From: DASUBV01 sp036501025
Lineage (GTDB): Bacteria > Actinomycetota > Actinomycetes > Streptosporangiales > Streptosporangiaceae
DNA: 64,000 nucleotides
NCBI GenBank assembly: GCA_036501025.1
Contig: DASYBB010000241.1
Span: 7,393 to 71,392, forward strand
Direction of reading: 5' to 3'
Part shown: in pieces, positions 7,672-16,620 of the stretch
Layout: each line of letters opens with the position of its first letter
Position numbering within the stretch: the first letter of the stretch is position 1
Program-made: the position numbers and the translations under genes
The notes under the pieces: generated by a model
Database searches by the model: none
The model's input: only the letters and a program-made list of their open reading frames with translations
Told to the model about the DNA's origin: nothing

Positions 7672-9777
7672 ATGAAGGATCCGAACGACACGAGGGACAT
7701 CGGTCCCCGGGTCGGCTCGCCGCTGTGGATTCACCTCGTCACGGTGACCACGGCCGGCGCGGTTGCCTTCGCAGCTGCCATGTTCCACCTGCACGGCCTG
7801 CTGGGCGCGCCGGGCGGGCTGGTCCGGCACCCGCTGTTCTGGCTGCTGGCGGCCCTGATCGTGGTCGGCGAGGTGTGGCCGATCATCACCCCCGGCCGGT
7901 CCGGCCCGGAGTCGCCGGTCGCCTCGGTGACGTTCAGCTTCGCGGTCCTGATCTTCTGGGGCCTGCCCGTGGCGCTGCTGCTGCGCGGCATCTCGACCCT
8001 GGCCGTGGGCCTGGCCGAGCGCAAGTCGCTCGGCCGCTCGGCCTTCAACTCGGCCCAGGTCACGCTGAGCCTGTGCGCCGCCGCCCTGGTCCTGCTCGGC
8101 TTCGGGCTGCATCCCTCGCCGGCTCACCCGTGGGACCCGAACGGGACCGACCTGTTCGTCGTGCTCCCCGCCGCCGCGGCCTACTTCGGGGTCAACTTCC
8201 TGCTCGTCGGCATCGCCATCGCGCTGCACTCGCGGGCCTCGCTGGTCAAGACGCTCCGCAGCGCCCTGCCCTACCAGGCGTTCGTCAACCTGGTCCTGCT
8301 GGCCACCGCCCCGCTGGTGGCCGTGGTCATGAACACCCACTCGGCGCTGCTGGTGCTGCTGTTCGCGTTCCCGCTGGCCGCGATCTACGTCAACGCCGCC
8401 ATGTCGGTCCAGCGCGAGCACCAGGCCCACCATGACGAGCTGACCGGCCTGTCGAACCGCAAGCTGCTGATCCGCCGGACCAACGACGCGCTGACCCAGG
8501 CCGCCCGGACCGGCGCCACGGTCGGCTTCCTGCTGCTCGACCTGGACCGGTTCAAGGAGGTCAACGACACCCTCGGCCACCCGGTCGGCGACCGCCTGCT
8601 GCAGTTCGTGGCGCACCGGCTGACCCACAGCGTGCGGCCCGGCGACATGGTGGCCCGCCTCGGCGGCGACGAGTTCGCCGTGCTGCTGCCCTCGGTCAAG
8701 GAGGCGGCCGCGGCCCGCGAGGTGGCCGCCCGGCTGCGCGCGGCGGTATCCGAGCCGATCCGGATCGACGGGATGTCATTCGACATCGAGGCCAGCGTCG
8801 GCATTGCGCTGTACCCGGGCGACGCCACCGGCTTCGAGCTGCTGCTCCAGCACGCCGACGTGGCCATGTACCTGGCCAAGGAGCGCCGCAGCGGCGTCGA
8901 GCGGTACGTGGCCGACTCCGACCGCAACTCCCCGGCCCGGCTGGCCCTGCTCGGCGACCTGCGCCGCGGCCTGGACCGCGGCGAGCTGGAGCTGCACTAC
9001 CAGCCCAAGGTCTACCTGGCCGACCGGCGGATGGCCGGCATCGAGGCCCTGGTCCGCTGGCAGCACCCGGTGCGCGGCCTGATGGAGCCGCACGACTTCA
9101 TCCCGCTCATCGAGCAGTCGTACCTCATGCGCGAGCTCACCGCCCGGGTCATGGACCTGGCCCTGGCCCAGGCGTCGCTGTGGTGGAAGGCCGGGATGCG
9201 GGTTCAGGTCTCGCTCAACCTCGCCGCCCGCGACCTGCTGGACAACGGACTGACCGACATTATTGAACGTGGCCTGGCCCGCCACGGCCTGCCGCCGGAC
9301 GCACTGCTGCTCGAGATCGACGAGCGGGTGCTGACCAGCGAGCCCGCGCACGCCGTGGCCACGGCCGAGGCCGTGGCCGCCCTGGGCGTGTCCCTGTCCC
9401 TCGACGACTTCGGGACCGGGTACTCCTCGCTGGTGCGCCTCAAGCGCCTGCCGGTCAGCGAGGTGAAGATCGACTCCTCCTTCGTCGGCCGCCTCCTGCA
9501 CTCCGCCGACGACATGGTGATCGTGCGGTCGATCGTGGACCTGGTCGGCGCGCTCGGCATCCGGTCGGTGGCCGAGGGCGTCGAGTCCGCCGAGGTGGCC
9601 GCCGAGCTGGCCGCCATGGGCTGCGACGCCGCCCAGGGCTGGTACTTCAGCCGGCCGCTGAACGCCGCCTCGGCCACGGCGTGGCTGGCCGAGCGGGAGG
9701 CACCCGCCATCGCGGCCCCGCGGGACCGCAAGCCGGCCGCCGTTTATCAGGTCGGAGGGCTGCCGCCGGGCCAGTAG
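7672..9777 (+). CDS. Membrane GGDEF-EAL c-di-GMP protein, possible RmdB orthologue
   Basis: A 701-aa dual-domain protein for c-di-GMP synthesis and hydrolysis. The N-terminal ~240 residues are hydrophobic, about 7-8 membrane segments. GGDEF follows: LLDLDRFKEVNDTLGH, then RLGGDEFAVLL. The inhibitory I-site RPGD sits exactly five residues before GGDEF. The EAL domain has IEALVRWQHP, LDDFGTGYSSL, VKIDSSF and VAEGVES, so phosphodiesterase residues look intact, although the usual ITE is IDE. It lies between ligA and gatC, as the RmdB phosphodiesterase gene does in Streptomyces. GAGG seven bases before the ATG supports the start. Confidence 0.93.
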   Translation: MKDPNDTRDIGPRVGSPLWIHLVTVTTAGAVAFAAAMFHLHGLLGAPGGLVRHPLFWLLAALIVVGEVWPIITPGRSGPESPVASVTFSFAVLIFWGLPVALLLRGISTLAVGLAERKSLGRSAFNSAQVTLSLCAAALVLLGFGLHPSPAHPWDPNGTDLFVVLPAAAAYFGVNFLLVGIAIALHSRASLVKTLRSALPYQAFVNLVLLATAPLVAVVMNTHSALLVLLFAFPLAAIYVNAAMSVQREHQAHHDELTGLSNRKLLIRRTNDALTQAARTGATVGFLLLDLDRFKEVNDTLGHPVGDRLLQFVAHRLTHSVRPGDMVARLGGDEFAVLLPSVKEAAAAREVAARLRAAVSEPIRIDGMSFDIEASVGIALYPGDATGFELLLQHADVAMYLAKERRSGVERYVADSDRNSPARLALLGDLRRGLDRGELELHYQPKVYLADRRMAGIEALVRWQHPVRGLMEPHDFIPLIEQSYLMRELTARVMDLALAQASLWWKAGMRVQVSLNLAARDLLDNGLTDIIERGLARHGLPPDALLLEIDERVLTSEPAHAVATAEAVAALGVSLSLDDFGTGYSSLVRLKRLPVSEVKIDSSFVGRLLHSADDMVIVRSIVDLVGALGIRSVAEGVESAEVAAELAAMGCDAAQGWYFSRPLNAASATAWLAEREAPAIAAPRDRKPAAVYQVGGLPPGQ

Positions 9778-9787
9778 GGTTATCTGC

Positions 9788-10081
9788 ATGCCGATTACCC
9801 GTGACGAGGTCGCGCACCTGGCGCGGCTCTCCCGGCTGGCCCTGTCCGACGCCGAGCTCGATCATTTCGCCGGGCAGCTGGACCAGATCATCGCCTCCGT
9901 CGCCCGGGTCCAGGAGGTCGCGGCCGAGGGCATCCCGCCGATGACCCACGCCGTGCCCGTGGTTAATGTCCTGCGCGACGACGTCGAGGTGCCGTGCCTG
10001 CCGCCGGCGCTGGTGCTGTCGCAGGCCCCGGCCGCCGAGCAGGGGCGCTTCCGGGTCCCCCGGATCCTGGCGGAGGACTGA
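9788..10081 (+). CDS. gatC: Asp/Glu-tRNA amidotransferase subunit C
   Basis: A 97-aa stabilising subunit of the GatCAB complex, which converts Glu-tRNA(Gln) and Asp-tRNA(Asn) to the correct amidated forms. The family pattern is clear: ITRDEVAHLARLSRLALSD at the N terminus, LDQIIASVARVQEVA, and the Pro-rich linker that wraps around GatA. It begins 10 bp after the GGDEF-EAL gene and leads directly into gatA with one base between stop and start, so gatC, gatA and gatB form an operon. Confidence 0.96.
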   Translation: MPITRDEVAHLARLSRLALSDAELDHFAGQLDQIIASVARVQEVAAEGIPPMTHAVPVVNVLRDDVEVPCLPPALVLSQAPAAEQGRFRVPRILAED

Positions 10082-10082
10082 G

Positions 10083-11585
10083 ATGAGCACTGAGCTGACC
10101 GGGCTGACCGCGGCCCAGACGGCGGCCGCCGTGGCCGCCGGGGACGTGTCGGCCGTCGAGGTCACCACGGCCCACCTGGACCAGATCGCCGCTGTCGACC
10201 CGCAGGTGCGGGCGTTCCTGCACGTGGCGCCCGAGCTGGCGCTGGCCGCTGCCCGCGCCGTCGACCAGCGGCGCGCGGCCGGGGAGCCGCTCGGGCCGCT
10301 GGCCGGGGTGCCGCTGGCCCTCAAGGACGTGCTCACCACGGCCGACATGCCGACCACGTGCGGGTCCCGGATCCTGGAGAACTGGCAGCCGCCCTACGAC
10401 GCCACCATCACGCGGCGGCTGCGCGAGGCCGGGGTGATCCTGCTCGGCAAGACCAATATGGACGAGTTCGCGATGGGGTCCTCGACCGAGAACTCCGCGT
10501 TCGGGCCGTCGCACAACCCGTGGGACCTGAGCCGGGTGCCCGGCGGGTCCTCGGGCGGCTCCGCCGCCGCGGTCGCCGCCTACGAGGCGCCGCTGGCCAT
10601 CGGCACCGACACCGGCGGGTCGATCCGGCAGCCCGCCGCCGTCTGCGGCATCGTCGGGGTCAAGCCGACCTACGGCGGGTCGTCCCGGTACGGGCTGGTC
10701 GCCTTCGCCTCGTCCCTGGACACCCCCGGCCCGCTGGCCCGCACCGTGCTGGACGCGGCCCTGCTGCACGAGGTCATGTCCGGGCACGACCCGTGCGACT
10801 CCACCTCGGTCGACGCTCCCGTCCCCCCGGTGGTGGCCGCCGCGCGGCAGGCCGACGTGGAGGGCCTGCGAATCGGCGTGGTCAGCGAGTTCAGCGGGGA
10901 CGGCTACCAGCCCGGCGTGCTGGCCCGGTTCCGCGAGGCGGTGGAGCTGCTGGAGTCCCTCGGGGCCAAGGTCACCGAGGTCTCCTGCCCGCACTTCCGG
11001 TACGCGCTGCCGACCTACTACCTGGTCGCCCCCAGCGAGGCCTCGTCCAACCTGGCCCGGTTCGACGCCATGCGCTACGGGCTGCGGGTCGGCGATGACG
11101 GCACCCGCAGCGCCGACGAGGTCATGTCGCTGACCCGGGCCGAGGGGTTCGGCGCGGAGGTCAAGCGGCGGATCATCCTCGGCACCTACGCGCTGTCGAG
11201 CGGCTACTACGACGCCTACTACGGCAAGGCCCAGCAGGTCCGCACGCTCATCAGCCGGGACTTCGACGCGGCGTTCGAGCAGGTCGACGTGCTCGTCTCG
11301 CCGACCACGCCGACCACGGCGTTCCCGATCGGCGAGCGGGCTGACGACCCGCTGGCGATGTACCTGGCCGACCTGTGCACCATCCCGTCGGACCTGGCCG
11401 GCAACGCTGCGCTGTCGGTGCCCTGCGGCCTGGCGCCGGAGGACGGCCTGCCGGTGGGACTGCAGGTGATGGCCCCGGCGCTGGCCGATGACCGGGTGTA
11501 CCGGGTGGCCGCCGCCGTGGAGGCGGCGCTGGAGCAGCGCTGGGGCGGCCCGCTGCTGGCCCAGGCGGAAGGGATCAGGCCATGA
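10083..11585 (+). CDS. gatA: Asp/Glu-tRNA amidotransferase subunit A (amidase)
   Basis: Glutamine amidase subunit of GatCAB, 500 aa. It has the amidase-signature Lys-cisSer-Ser triad: the lysine in VPLALKDVL, the cis-serine in PGGSSGGSAAAVAA and the nucleophile in DTGGSIRQPAA. The ATG at 10083 immediately follows the gatC stop and gives the normal N terminus (LTAAQTAAAVAAGDVSAVEV), although the frame is open further upstream. The stop TGA overlaps the gatB ATG by 4 bp. The complex releases ammonia from glutamine and channels it to GatB. Confidence 0.97.
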   Translation: MSTELTGLTAAQTAAAVAAGDVSAVEVTTAHLDQIAAVDPQVRAFLHVAPELALAAARAVDQRRAAGEPLGPLAGVPLALKDVLTTADMPTTCGSRILENWQPPYDATITRRLREAGVILLGKTNMDEFAMGSSTENSAFGPSHNPWDLSRVPGGSSGGSAAAVAAYEAPLAIGTDTGGSIRQPAAVCGIVGVKPTYGGSSRYGLVAFASSLDTPGPLARTVLDAALLHEVMSGHDPCDSTSVDAPVPPVVAAARQADVEGLRIGVVSEFSGDGYQPGVLARFREAVELLESLGAKVTEVSCPHFRYALPTYYLVAPSEASSNLARFDAMRYGLRVGDDGTRSADEVMSLTRAEGFGAEVKRRIILGTYALSSGYYDAYYGKAQQVRTLISRDFDAAFEQVDVLVSPTTPTTAFPIGERADDPLAMYLADLCTIPSDLAGNAALSVPCGLAPEDGLPVGLQVMAPALADDRVYRVAAAVEAALEQRWGGPLLAQAEGIRP

Positions 11586-13087
11586 CGGCACCCGTGCAGG
11601 CCCCGGCGCTGGTCGCCTACGACGACGCGGTGGCCCGGTATGAGCCGGTCATCGGCCTGGAGACGCACGTCGAGCTGGGTACGGCGACCAAGATGTTCTG
11701 CGGCTGCCGCACCGTGTTCGGCGCCGAGCCGAACTCCTCGGTGTGCCCGGTGTGCCTGGGCCTGCCCGGCTCGCTGCCGGTGACCAACCGGGTCGCGATC
11801 GAGTACACGATCCGCATCGGCCTGGCCCTGAACTGCACCATCGCTACGTGGTCCCGGTTCGCCCGGAAGAACTACTTCTACCCGGACATGCCCAAGGATT
11901 ACCAGATCTCGCAGTACGACGAGCCGCTGTGCATCGACGGCTGGCTCGACATCGAGGTCGACGGCCAGCCGGTCCGGATCGGCATCGAGCGCGTCCACCT
12001 CGAGGAGGACACCGGCAAGTCCCTGCACGTGGGCGGGGCCACCGGCCGCATCCACGGCGCGGACTACTCGCTGGTCGACTACAACCGGGCCGGGATCCCG
12101 CTGGTCGAGGTGGTCACCAAGCCGGTGCCCGGCACCGGCGCGATGGCCCCCGAGGTGGCCCGGGCCTACGTCACCGAGCTCCGCGAATTGCTCCGCGCGC
12201 TGGGCGTCTCCGACGTCCGGATGGAAGAGGGCTCGCTGCGCTGCGACGTGAACACCTCGATCGCGCCGGCCGGGGCGCCGTGGGGGACGCGGACCGAGAC
12301 CAAGAACGTCAACTCCCTGCGCTCGGTCGAGCGCGCCGTCCGGTTCGAGATCCAGCGCCAGGCCGGCGTGCTCGACGCGGGCGGGCGGATCATCCAGGAG
12401 ACCCGGCACTTCCAGGAGGCGGCGGGCACGACCATCGCCGGGCGGAGCAAGGAAGAGGCCCAGGACTACCGCTACTTTCCCGAGCCCGACCTGGTGCCGC
12501 TGGCCCCGTCGGCGGAGTGGGTGGACGAGCTGCGGGCCGGCCTGCCCGAGCTGCCCGCGGCCCGCCGCGCCCGGCTGCAGGGCGACTGGGGCCTGTCTGC
12601 CCTGGACATGACGGCGCTGACCAACGCCGGCGCGCTGGACCTGGTCGAGCAGACCGTCGCGGCCGGCACGACCGCGGCCGACGCCCGCAAGTGGTGGCTC
12701 GGCGAGCTGGCCCGGCGGGCCAACGAGGCCGGCACCGAGCTGGCCGCCCTGCCGGTCACCGCGGCGCAGGTGGCCCGCGTCGCCGCCCTGGTCACCGCCG
12801 GGACGCTCAACGACAAGCTGGCCCGCCAGGTCCTCGACTTCGTTCTCGCGGGCGAGGGCGAGCCGGACGAGATCGTGGCCGCCCGCGGCCTGGCCGTGGT
12901 CAGCGACGACGGCGCCCTGACGGCGGCCGTGGACGAGGCGATCGCGGCCCACCCGGACATCGCGGCCAAGATCCGGGACGGGAAGACGGCCGCGGCGGGC
13001 GCGCTGGTCGGCGCGGTCATGAAGGCGACGCGCGGCCAGGCCGACGCCGGCCGGGCCCGCGAGCTCATCCTGGACCGCCTCAGCTGA
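11582..13087 (+). CDS. gatB: Asp/Glu-tRNA amidotransferase subunit B
   Basis: tRNA-binding kinase/transamidase subunit of GatCAB, 501 aa. The catalytic cradle begins with YEPVIGLETHVELGTATKMF. Four cysteines (FCGC, then VCPVC) form the structural zinc site, and ARKNYFYPDMPKDYQISQYD is the family signature. The C-terminal GatB/YqeY tail domain (about 350-500) ends in KAGALVGAVMK-like sequence. It is the last gene of the gatCAB operon; a G/C-rich hairpin follows. In M. tuberculosis pfkA lies between gatA and gatB, but here they overlap by 4 bp. Confidence 0.97.
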   Translation: MTAPVQAPALVAYDDAVARYEPVIGLETHVELGTATKMFCGCRTVFGAEPNSSVCPVCLGLPGSLPVTNRVAIEYTIRIGLALNCTIATWSRFARKNYFYPDMPKDYQISQYDEPLCIDGWLDIEVDGQPVRIGIERVHLEEDTGKSLHVGGATGRIHGADYSLVDYNRAGIPLVEVVTKPVPGTGAMAPEVARAYVTELRELLRALGVSDVRMEEGSLRCDVNTSIAPAGAPWGTRTETKNVNSLRSVERAVRFEIQRQAGVLDAGGRIIQETRHFQEAAGTTIAGRSKEEAQDYRYFPEPDLVPLAPSAEWVDELRAGLPELPAARRARLQGDWGLSALDMTALTNAGALDLVEQTVAAGTTAADARKWWLGELARRANEAGTELAALPVTAAQVARVAALVTAGTLNDKLARQVLDFVLAGEGEPDEIVAARGLAVVSDDGALTAAVDEAIAAHPDIAAKIRDGKTAAAGALVGAVMKATRGQADAGRARELILDRLS

Positions 13088-13088
13088 G

Positions 13089-13132
13089 CCGGCCGCGGCT
13101 GATTCCGCCTCGGCGGACGGCCGCGCGGCCGG
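13089..13132 (+). terminator. Candidate hairpin terminator after gatB
   Basis: A 9-bp perfect inverted repeat, CCGGCCGCG at 13089-13097 and CGCGGCCGG at 13124-13132, begins 2 bp after the gatB stop. The loop contains a smaller inner hairpin. There is no T-tract, so termination activity is inferred from position and stem strength only. Confidence 0.4.
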
Positions 13133-13880
13133 CCCGCCGGCTAATGCCGTGACCTCGGCGATCGCGGCCCTCGCGTTCAACGCCAGAACGGTGCCGGGCG
13201 GCATTCTTATAGCAGAAGATCTTCCGGTTCTGGGGGTGCCCGGCGCGTAAGTTCCCTGAATTCTGCGTCCCTCCCGTCAATGTCACAGTTCGGTCTCGGC
13301 CTCATTGCGCGGACCGCGAACAATGTCTGGTAAAATGGCTTAGCACTTACATTGCAGTTGCCGTTGCTTATTACTGCAGCGAGGGCGCGCCACGGCGCGC
13401 CCGCCGGGTCCCCGGCCGGCGCGCGAGCCGGGTTGCGGTCGGTGCGTTCGGGGCGGTCGGCCGCGGCGCAGCGGGCCAATCCGGGCCACGTGACGGGCGG
13501 GTGTGGTCTTGCACGCCAAGGGGTCCTAGCCTGCGGAGAGTCCCGCCGGCCCGCGGAGCGTGTGGCGCTTGAGGCATAAATCGACATCTGTGGCCCACCA
13601 GATGGATGCCCGACCTCAATCGAAGCGTGACCTCCGGCACTTAGGGTGATAGGGGCATCGCTGAATAGCAAGACCGGGTCCGGGTCTTCGGCCACGTCAC
13701 AGGTTCGCCTGATACCACGGACCCACTTTCCGGCGATCGTGCCCCGACGCGGGCCCGAGGGCGAGCACGGGCGGCGACGCGGCGGGACAGGACCGGACGC
13801 CAGCAGCGCCGCTGGCCCCGCCGGACCCGGGATATCGGACAGGGAGGCTTAGTGCGCGCTGACTCAGCAGGTGGCGCGCT
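13133..13880. other. Long intergenic region, no convincing gene
   Basis: About 750 bp between gatB and the second GGDEF-EAL gene. Bases 13200-13380 are less GC-rich than the surroundings, which suggests promoter or leader sequence. Open frames here (for example on the minus strand over 13207-13695) lack actinobacterial codon bias and any family resemblance. The 3' part is probably a long leader for the gene at 13881. I looked for a c-di-GMP riboswitch and could not recognise one. Confidence 0.5.
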
Positions 13881-16532
13881 ATGAGCATGCCCGCAGCGGC
13901 GTGGACGGCGCTGAGCTCGGCGGCGGCTCTCGCGGGCGCCGGGCTGCTGCTGGTCGGCCGGCAGCAGCCGGAGGCGGTCCGGTCGGCCCGGCGCTGGCTC
14001 GCGGGCGCGGTCCTGCTGTGGGGCGGCGCGGCCGTGATCCGCGGCCTGGGGGCCGGCTCGGTCGGGTCCGCGCTCCCGCTCGCCGTCACCATCCTGCTGA
14101 CCGTCGTCGCCCTGCCCGCCCTGGTGATCGGCCTGGCCGGGCTCGGCTCGCCGCGCCCGGCGGGCGGGCGGGCCGGGCTGTTCCAGCTGCGGCTGGCCCG
14201 GGCCGAGGTGCCGTGGCTGGCCGACGGCTGCCTGGTCGGGGCCTCGCTGTTCCTGATCGCCTGGGTCACCGTGCTGTCGTCCGCCTACCCGGGCGCGTCC
14301 GTCGGCGCCGGGTCGTTCGCGACCGACCTGATCGGCCTGCTGGCCGACCTGGTGGTGCTGGGCGGCATCCTGCGGCTGGCGGCACGGGCCGGCTGGCAGG
14401 CCCTGACGACCGGCCTGGCGCTGCTGCTGGCCACGGCCGGTGACGCCCTGGCCGTCGGCGCCCGGGTCAGCGGCTCGGCCCCCGGCTGGGGGGCGCAGGT
14501 GGCCTGGCTGGCCGGGATCTGCGTGCTCGGCGCCACCCCCCTCGTCGCGCGCCGCCTGCCCCCGGCGGCCCCGTCCGACGACTCCCGGCTGCCCGGCTTC
14601 GCGGCGATCGGCGTGGCCGCCCTGGCCGTGATCGTGGCCCTGGGCAGTGCGCTGGCCGGCGGCCGCCTCCATCCCGTCGTCATCGTGGCGGTCACTGCCA
14701 TCGTGCTCGCGCTGGTCGCCCGGCTGGCCGGGCTGCTCCGGCAGGCGGCGGCGGCGTCCGCGCTGTCCCGCGAGGCCAGCCGGCAGTTCAGTGAGCTGGC
14801 CGACCGGACCAGCGACGCGGTGCTGGTCTGCGGCCTGCGCGGCCAGATCGAGTACGCCAGCCCGGCCGTGGCGCGGTTCGGGTACGCCCCGGCCGAGCTG
14901 ATCGGCACCGCGCTGGCCGACCTGATCCACCCTGAGGACCGCGCCCGCGGGACGCGCGCCGCCCTGTCGGCGGGCGACAGCTCGGCCGGGCTGGCCCGGC
15001 TGGCGTGCCGGGTCCGGGCCGCCGACGGCACCTGGCGGCACGTGCAGTCCGCGATCTCCCGGTACCGCGAGCCCGGCCTGGCCGACCGGCTGCTGCTGAC
15101 CGCCCACGACGTCAGCGACCAGGTCGCGCTGCGCCGCCAGGTGACGCACCTGACCTTCCACGACGGCGTCACCGGCCTGCCCAACCGGGCCTACCTGGAG
15201 GAGCGGGCCAAGGAGCTGGCGGGCGGGAAGGGCGACGCGGCGGCGGCCATCTTCCTGGACCTGGACGGCTTCACCGCGGTGAACGACTCGGTCGGCCACG
15301 GCGCGGGCGACCTGCTGCTGGCCCAGGCGGCGCGGCGGCTGCGGGCCGCGGTGCCCTCGCACGAGATGGTGGCGCGCTGGGGCGGCGACGAGTTCGCGGT
15401 CCTGATCTCCGACGCGGCCAGCCCGCAGGAGGTCGTGGACGTCGCCGAGCGGCTGGCCGTCGGCATCGCCGCCGAGCCGTTCCAGGTCGCGGACCGGGAA
15501 ATCCCGCTGACCGCCAGCGTCGGGGTCGCGCTGTCGGCCGGGGACGACAGCGGCCACCTGCTGCGCAACGCGGACGTGGCGATGTCCCGGGCCAAGGAGG
15601 CCGGGGGCGGCCGGGTCGAGGTGTTCGCCGCGCACATGCACGCGGACGCGGTGCGGCGGCTGGAGCTGGCCACCCAGCTCCGCCAGGCCATCACCGACGG
15701 GTCGCTGGCCATCGAGTACCAGCCCGTGGTCGAGCTGGCCACCGCCCGGGTCACCGGGGTCGAGGCGCTGGTGCGCTGGTCCCCGCACGGCGAGCAGCTG
15801 CCGCCCCGGGAGTTCCTGGGCGTGGCCGAGGACTCGGGGCTCATCGTCCCGCTCGGCGACTGGGTGCTGCGCGAGGCCTGCCGCCAGGCCGCGGCCTGGC
15901 GGGAGTCCGGCTGGCAGATCGGGCTGTCGGTCAACTTCTCGCTCCGGCAGGTCAGCACCGCGCGGTTCGCCGAGTCGGTGCTCGCCGTCCTGGACGAGAG
16001 CGGGCTGCCCTACGGCGCGCTGACGCTGGAGGTCACCGAGCACGTGCTGGTCGAGGGGGCCGAGCCCATGGTCGAGGGCCTGTCCGAGCTGCGGCGGCAC
16101 GGGGTCCGGCTCGCCATCGATGACTTCGGGACCGGCTACGCGTCGCTCGCCTACCTGCGCGAGCTGCCCGTCGACATCATCAAGATCGACCCGTCCTTCG
16201 TGGCCGGCCTCGGCATCGACGGCACCCTGGCCCTGCTCACCCGCACCATCGTCCAGGTCGGTCACGACCTGGGCATCGAGGTCGTGGCCGAGGGCATCGA
16301 GCGCCCCGAGCAGCTGGAGCTGCTGCGGGCCATGGGGTGCGGCCTCGGCCAGGGCTACCTGGTGGCCCGCCCGATGACCGCCCGCGGGATCGAGGACCTC
16401 GCCGCCGAGCCCGGCCGCCGCGACGGCGACGGCGACGAGCACGACGGCTGCGGCGCGCCGGCCCGCGAGGACGGTGCCAGCGCGCCGGGCGCCGACCCGG
16501 CGTGGCCCGCGGGACCCGTCGCCATCTCCTAG
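13881..16532 (+). CDS. Membrane PAS-GGDEF-EAL c-di-GMP protein, CdgE-like by position
   Basis: An 883-aa protein with an N-terminal membrane region (about 1-285, some eight hydrophobic segments), a PAS sensor (about 305-430, SDAVLVCGLRGQIEYASPAV), GGDEF (RWGGDEFAVLI) and EAL (VEALVRWSPHG, IDDFGTGYASL, IIKIDPSF, VAEGIER). The residues five upstream of GGDEF are PSHE, not RxxD, so the inhibitory I-site is missing, unlike the paralogue at 7672. The EAL catalytic set looks complete. Position between gatB and serA matches CdgE of Streptomyces. AGGTGG upstream of the ATG is a plausible ribosome site. The C terminus is a low-complexity Asp/Gly/Pro tail. Confidence 0.92.
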   Translation: MSMPAAAWTALSSAAALAGAGLLLVGRQQPEAVRSARRWLAGAVLLWGGAAVIRGLGAGSVGSALPLAVTILLTVVALPALVIGLAGLGSPRPAGGRAGLFQLRLARAEVPWLADGCLVGASLFLIAWVTVLSSAYPGASVGAGSFATDLIGLLADLVVLGGILRLAARAGWQALTTGLALLLATAGDALAVGARVSGSAPGWGAQVAWLAGICVLGATPLVARRLPPAAPSDDSRLPGFAAIGVAALAVIVALGSALAGGRLHPVVIVAVTAIVLALVARLAGLLRQAAAASALSREASRQFSELADRTSDAVLVCGLRGQIEYASPAVARFGYAPAELIGTALADLIHPEDRARGTRAALSAGDSSAGLARLACRVRAADGTWRHVQSAISRYREPGLADRLLLTAHDVSDQVALRRQVTHLTFHDGVTGLPNRAYLEERAKELAGGKGDAAAAIFLDLDGFTAVNDSVGHGAGDLLLAQAARRLRAAVPSHEMVARWGGDEFAVLISDAASPQEVVDVAERLAVGIAAEPFQVADREIPLTASVGVALSAGDDSGHLLRNADVAMSRAKEAGGGRVEVFAAHMHADAVRRLELATQLRQAITDGSLAIEYQPVVELATARVTGVEALVRWSPHGEQLPPREFLGVAEDSGLIVPLGDWVLREACRQAAAWRESGWQIGLSVNFSLRQVSTARFAESVLAVLDESGLPYGALTLEVTEHVLVEGAEPMVEGLSELRRHGVRLAIDDFGTGYASLAYLRELPVDIIKIDPSFVAGLGIDGTLALLTRTIVQVGHDLGIEVVAEGIERPEQLELLRAMGCGLGQGYLVARPMTARGIEDLAAEPGRRDGDGDEHDGCGAPAREDGASAPGADPAWPAGPVAIS

Positions 16533-16620
16533 GGACCCGCGCCGGCCGCCGTTAGACTGACCCCGCGGGCCGCCGGCGGCCGCAGTCTCGAAGCCGCCAC
16601 CGACGACAGGGGACCAGACT

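Noticed and set aside
13207..13695. A 162-codon minus-strand frame in the gatB-GGDEF gap
   Set aside because: No family resemblance and poor third-position bias; the region is better explained as leader and promoter sequence.
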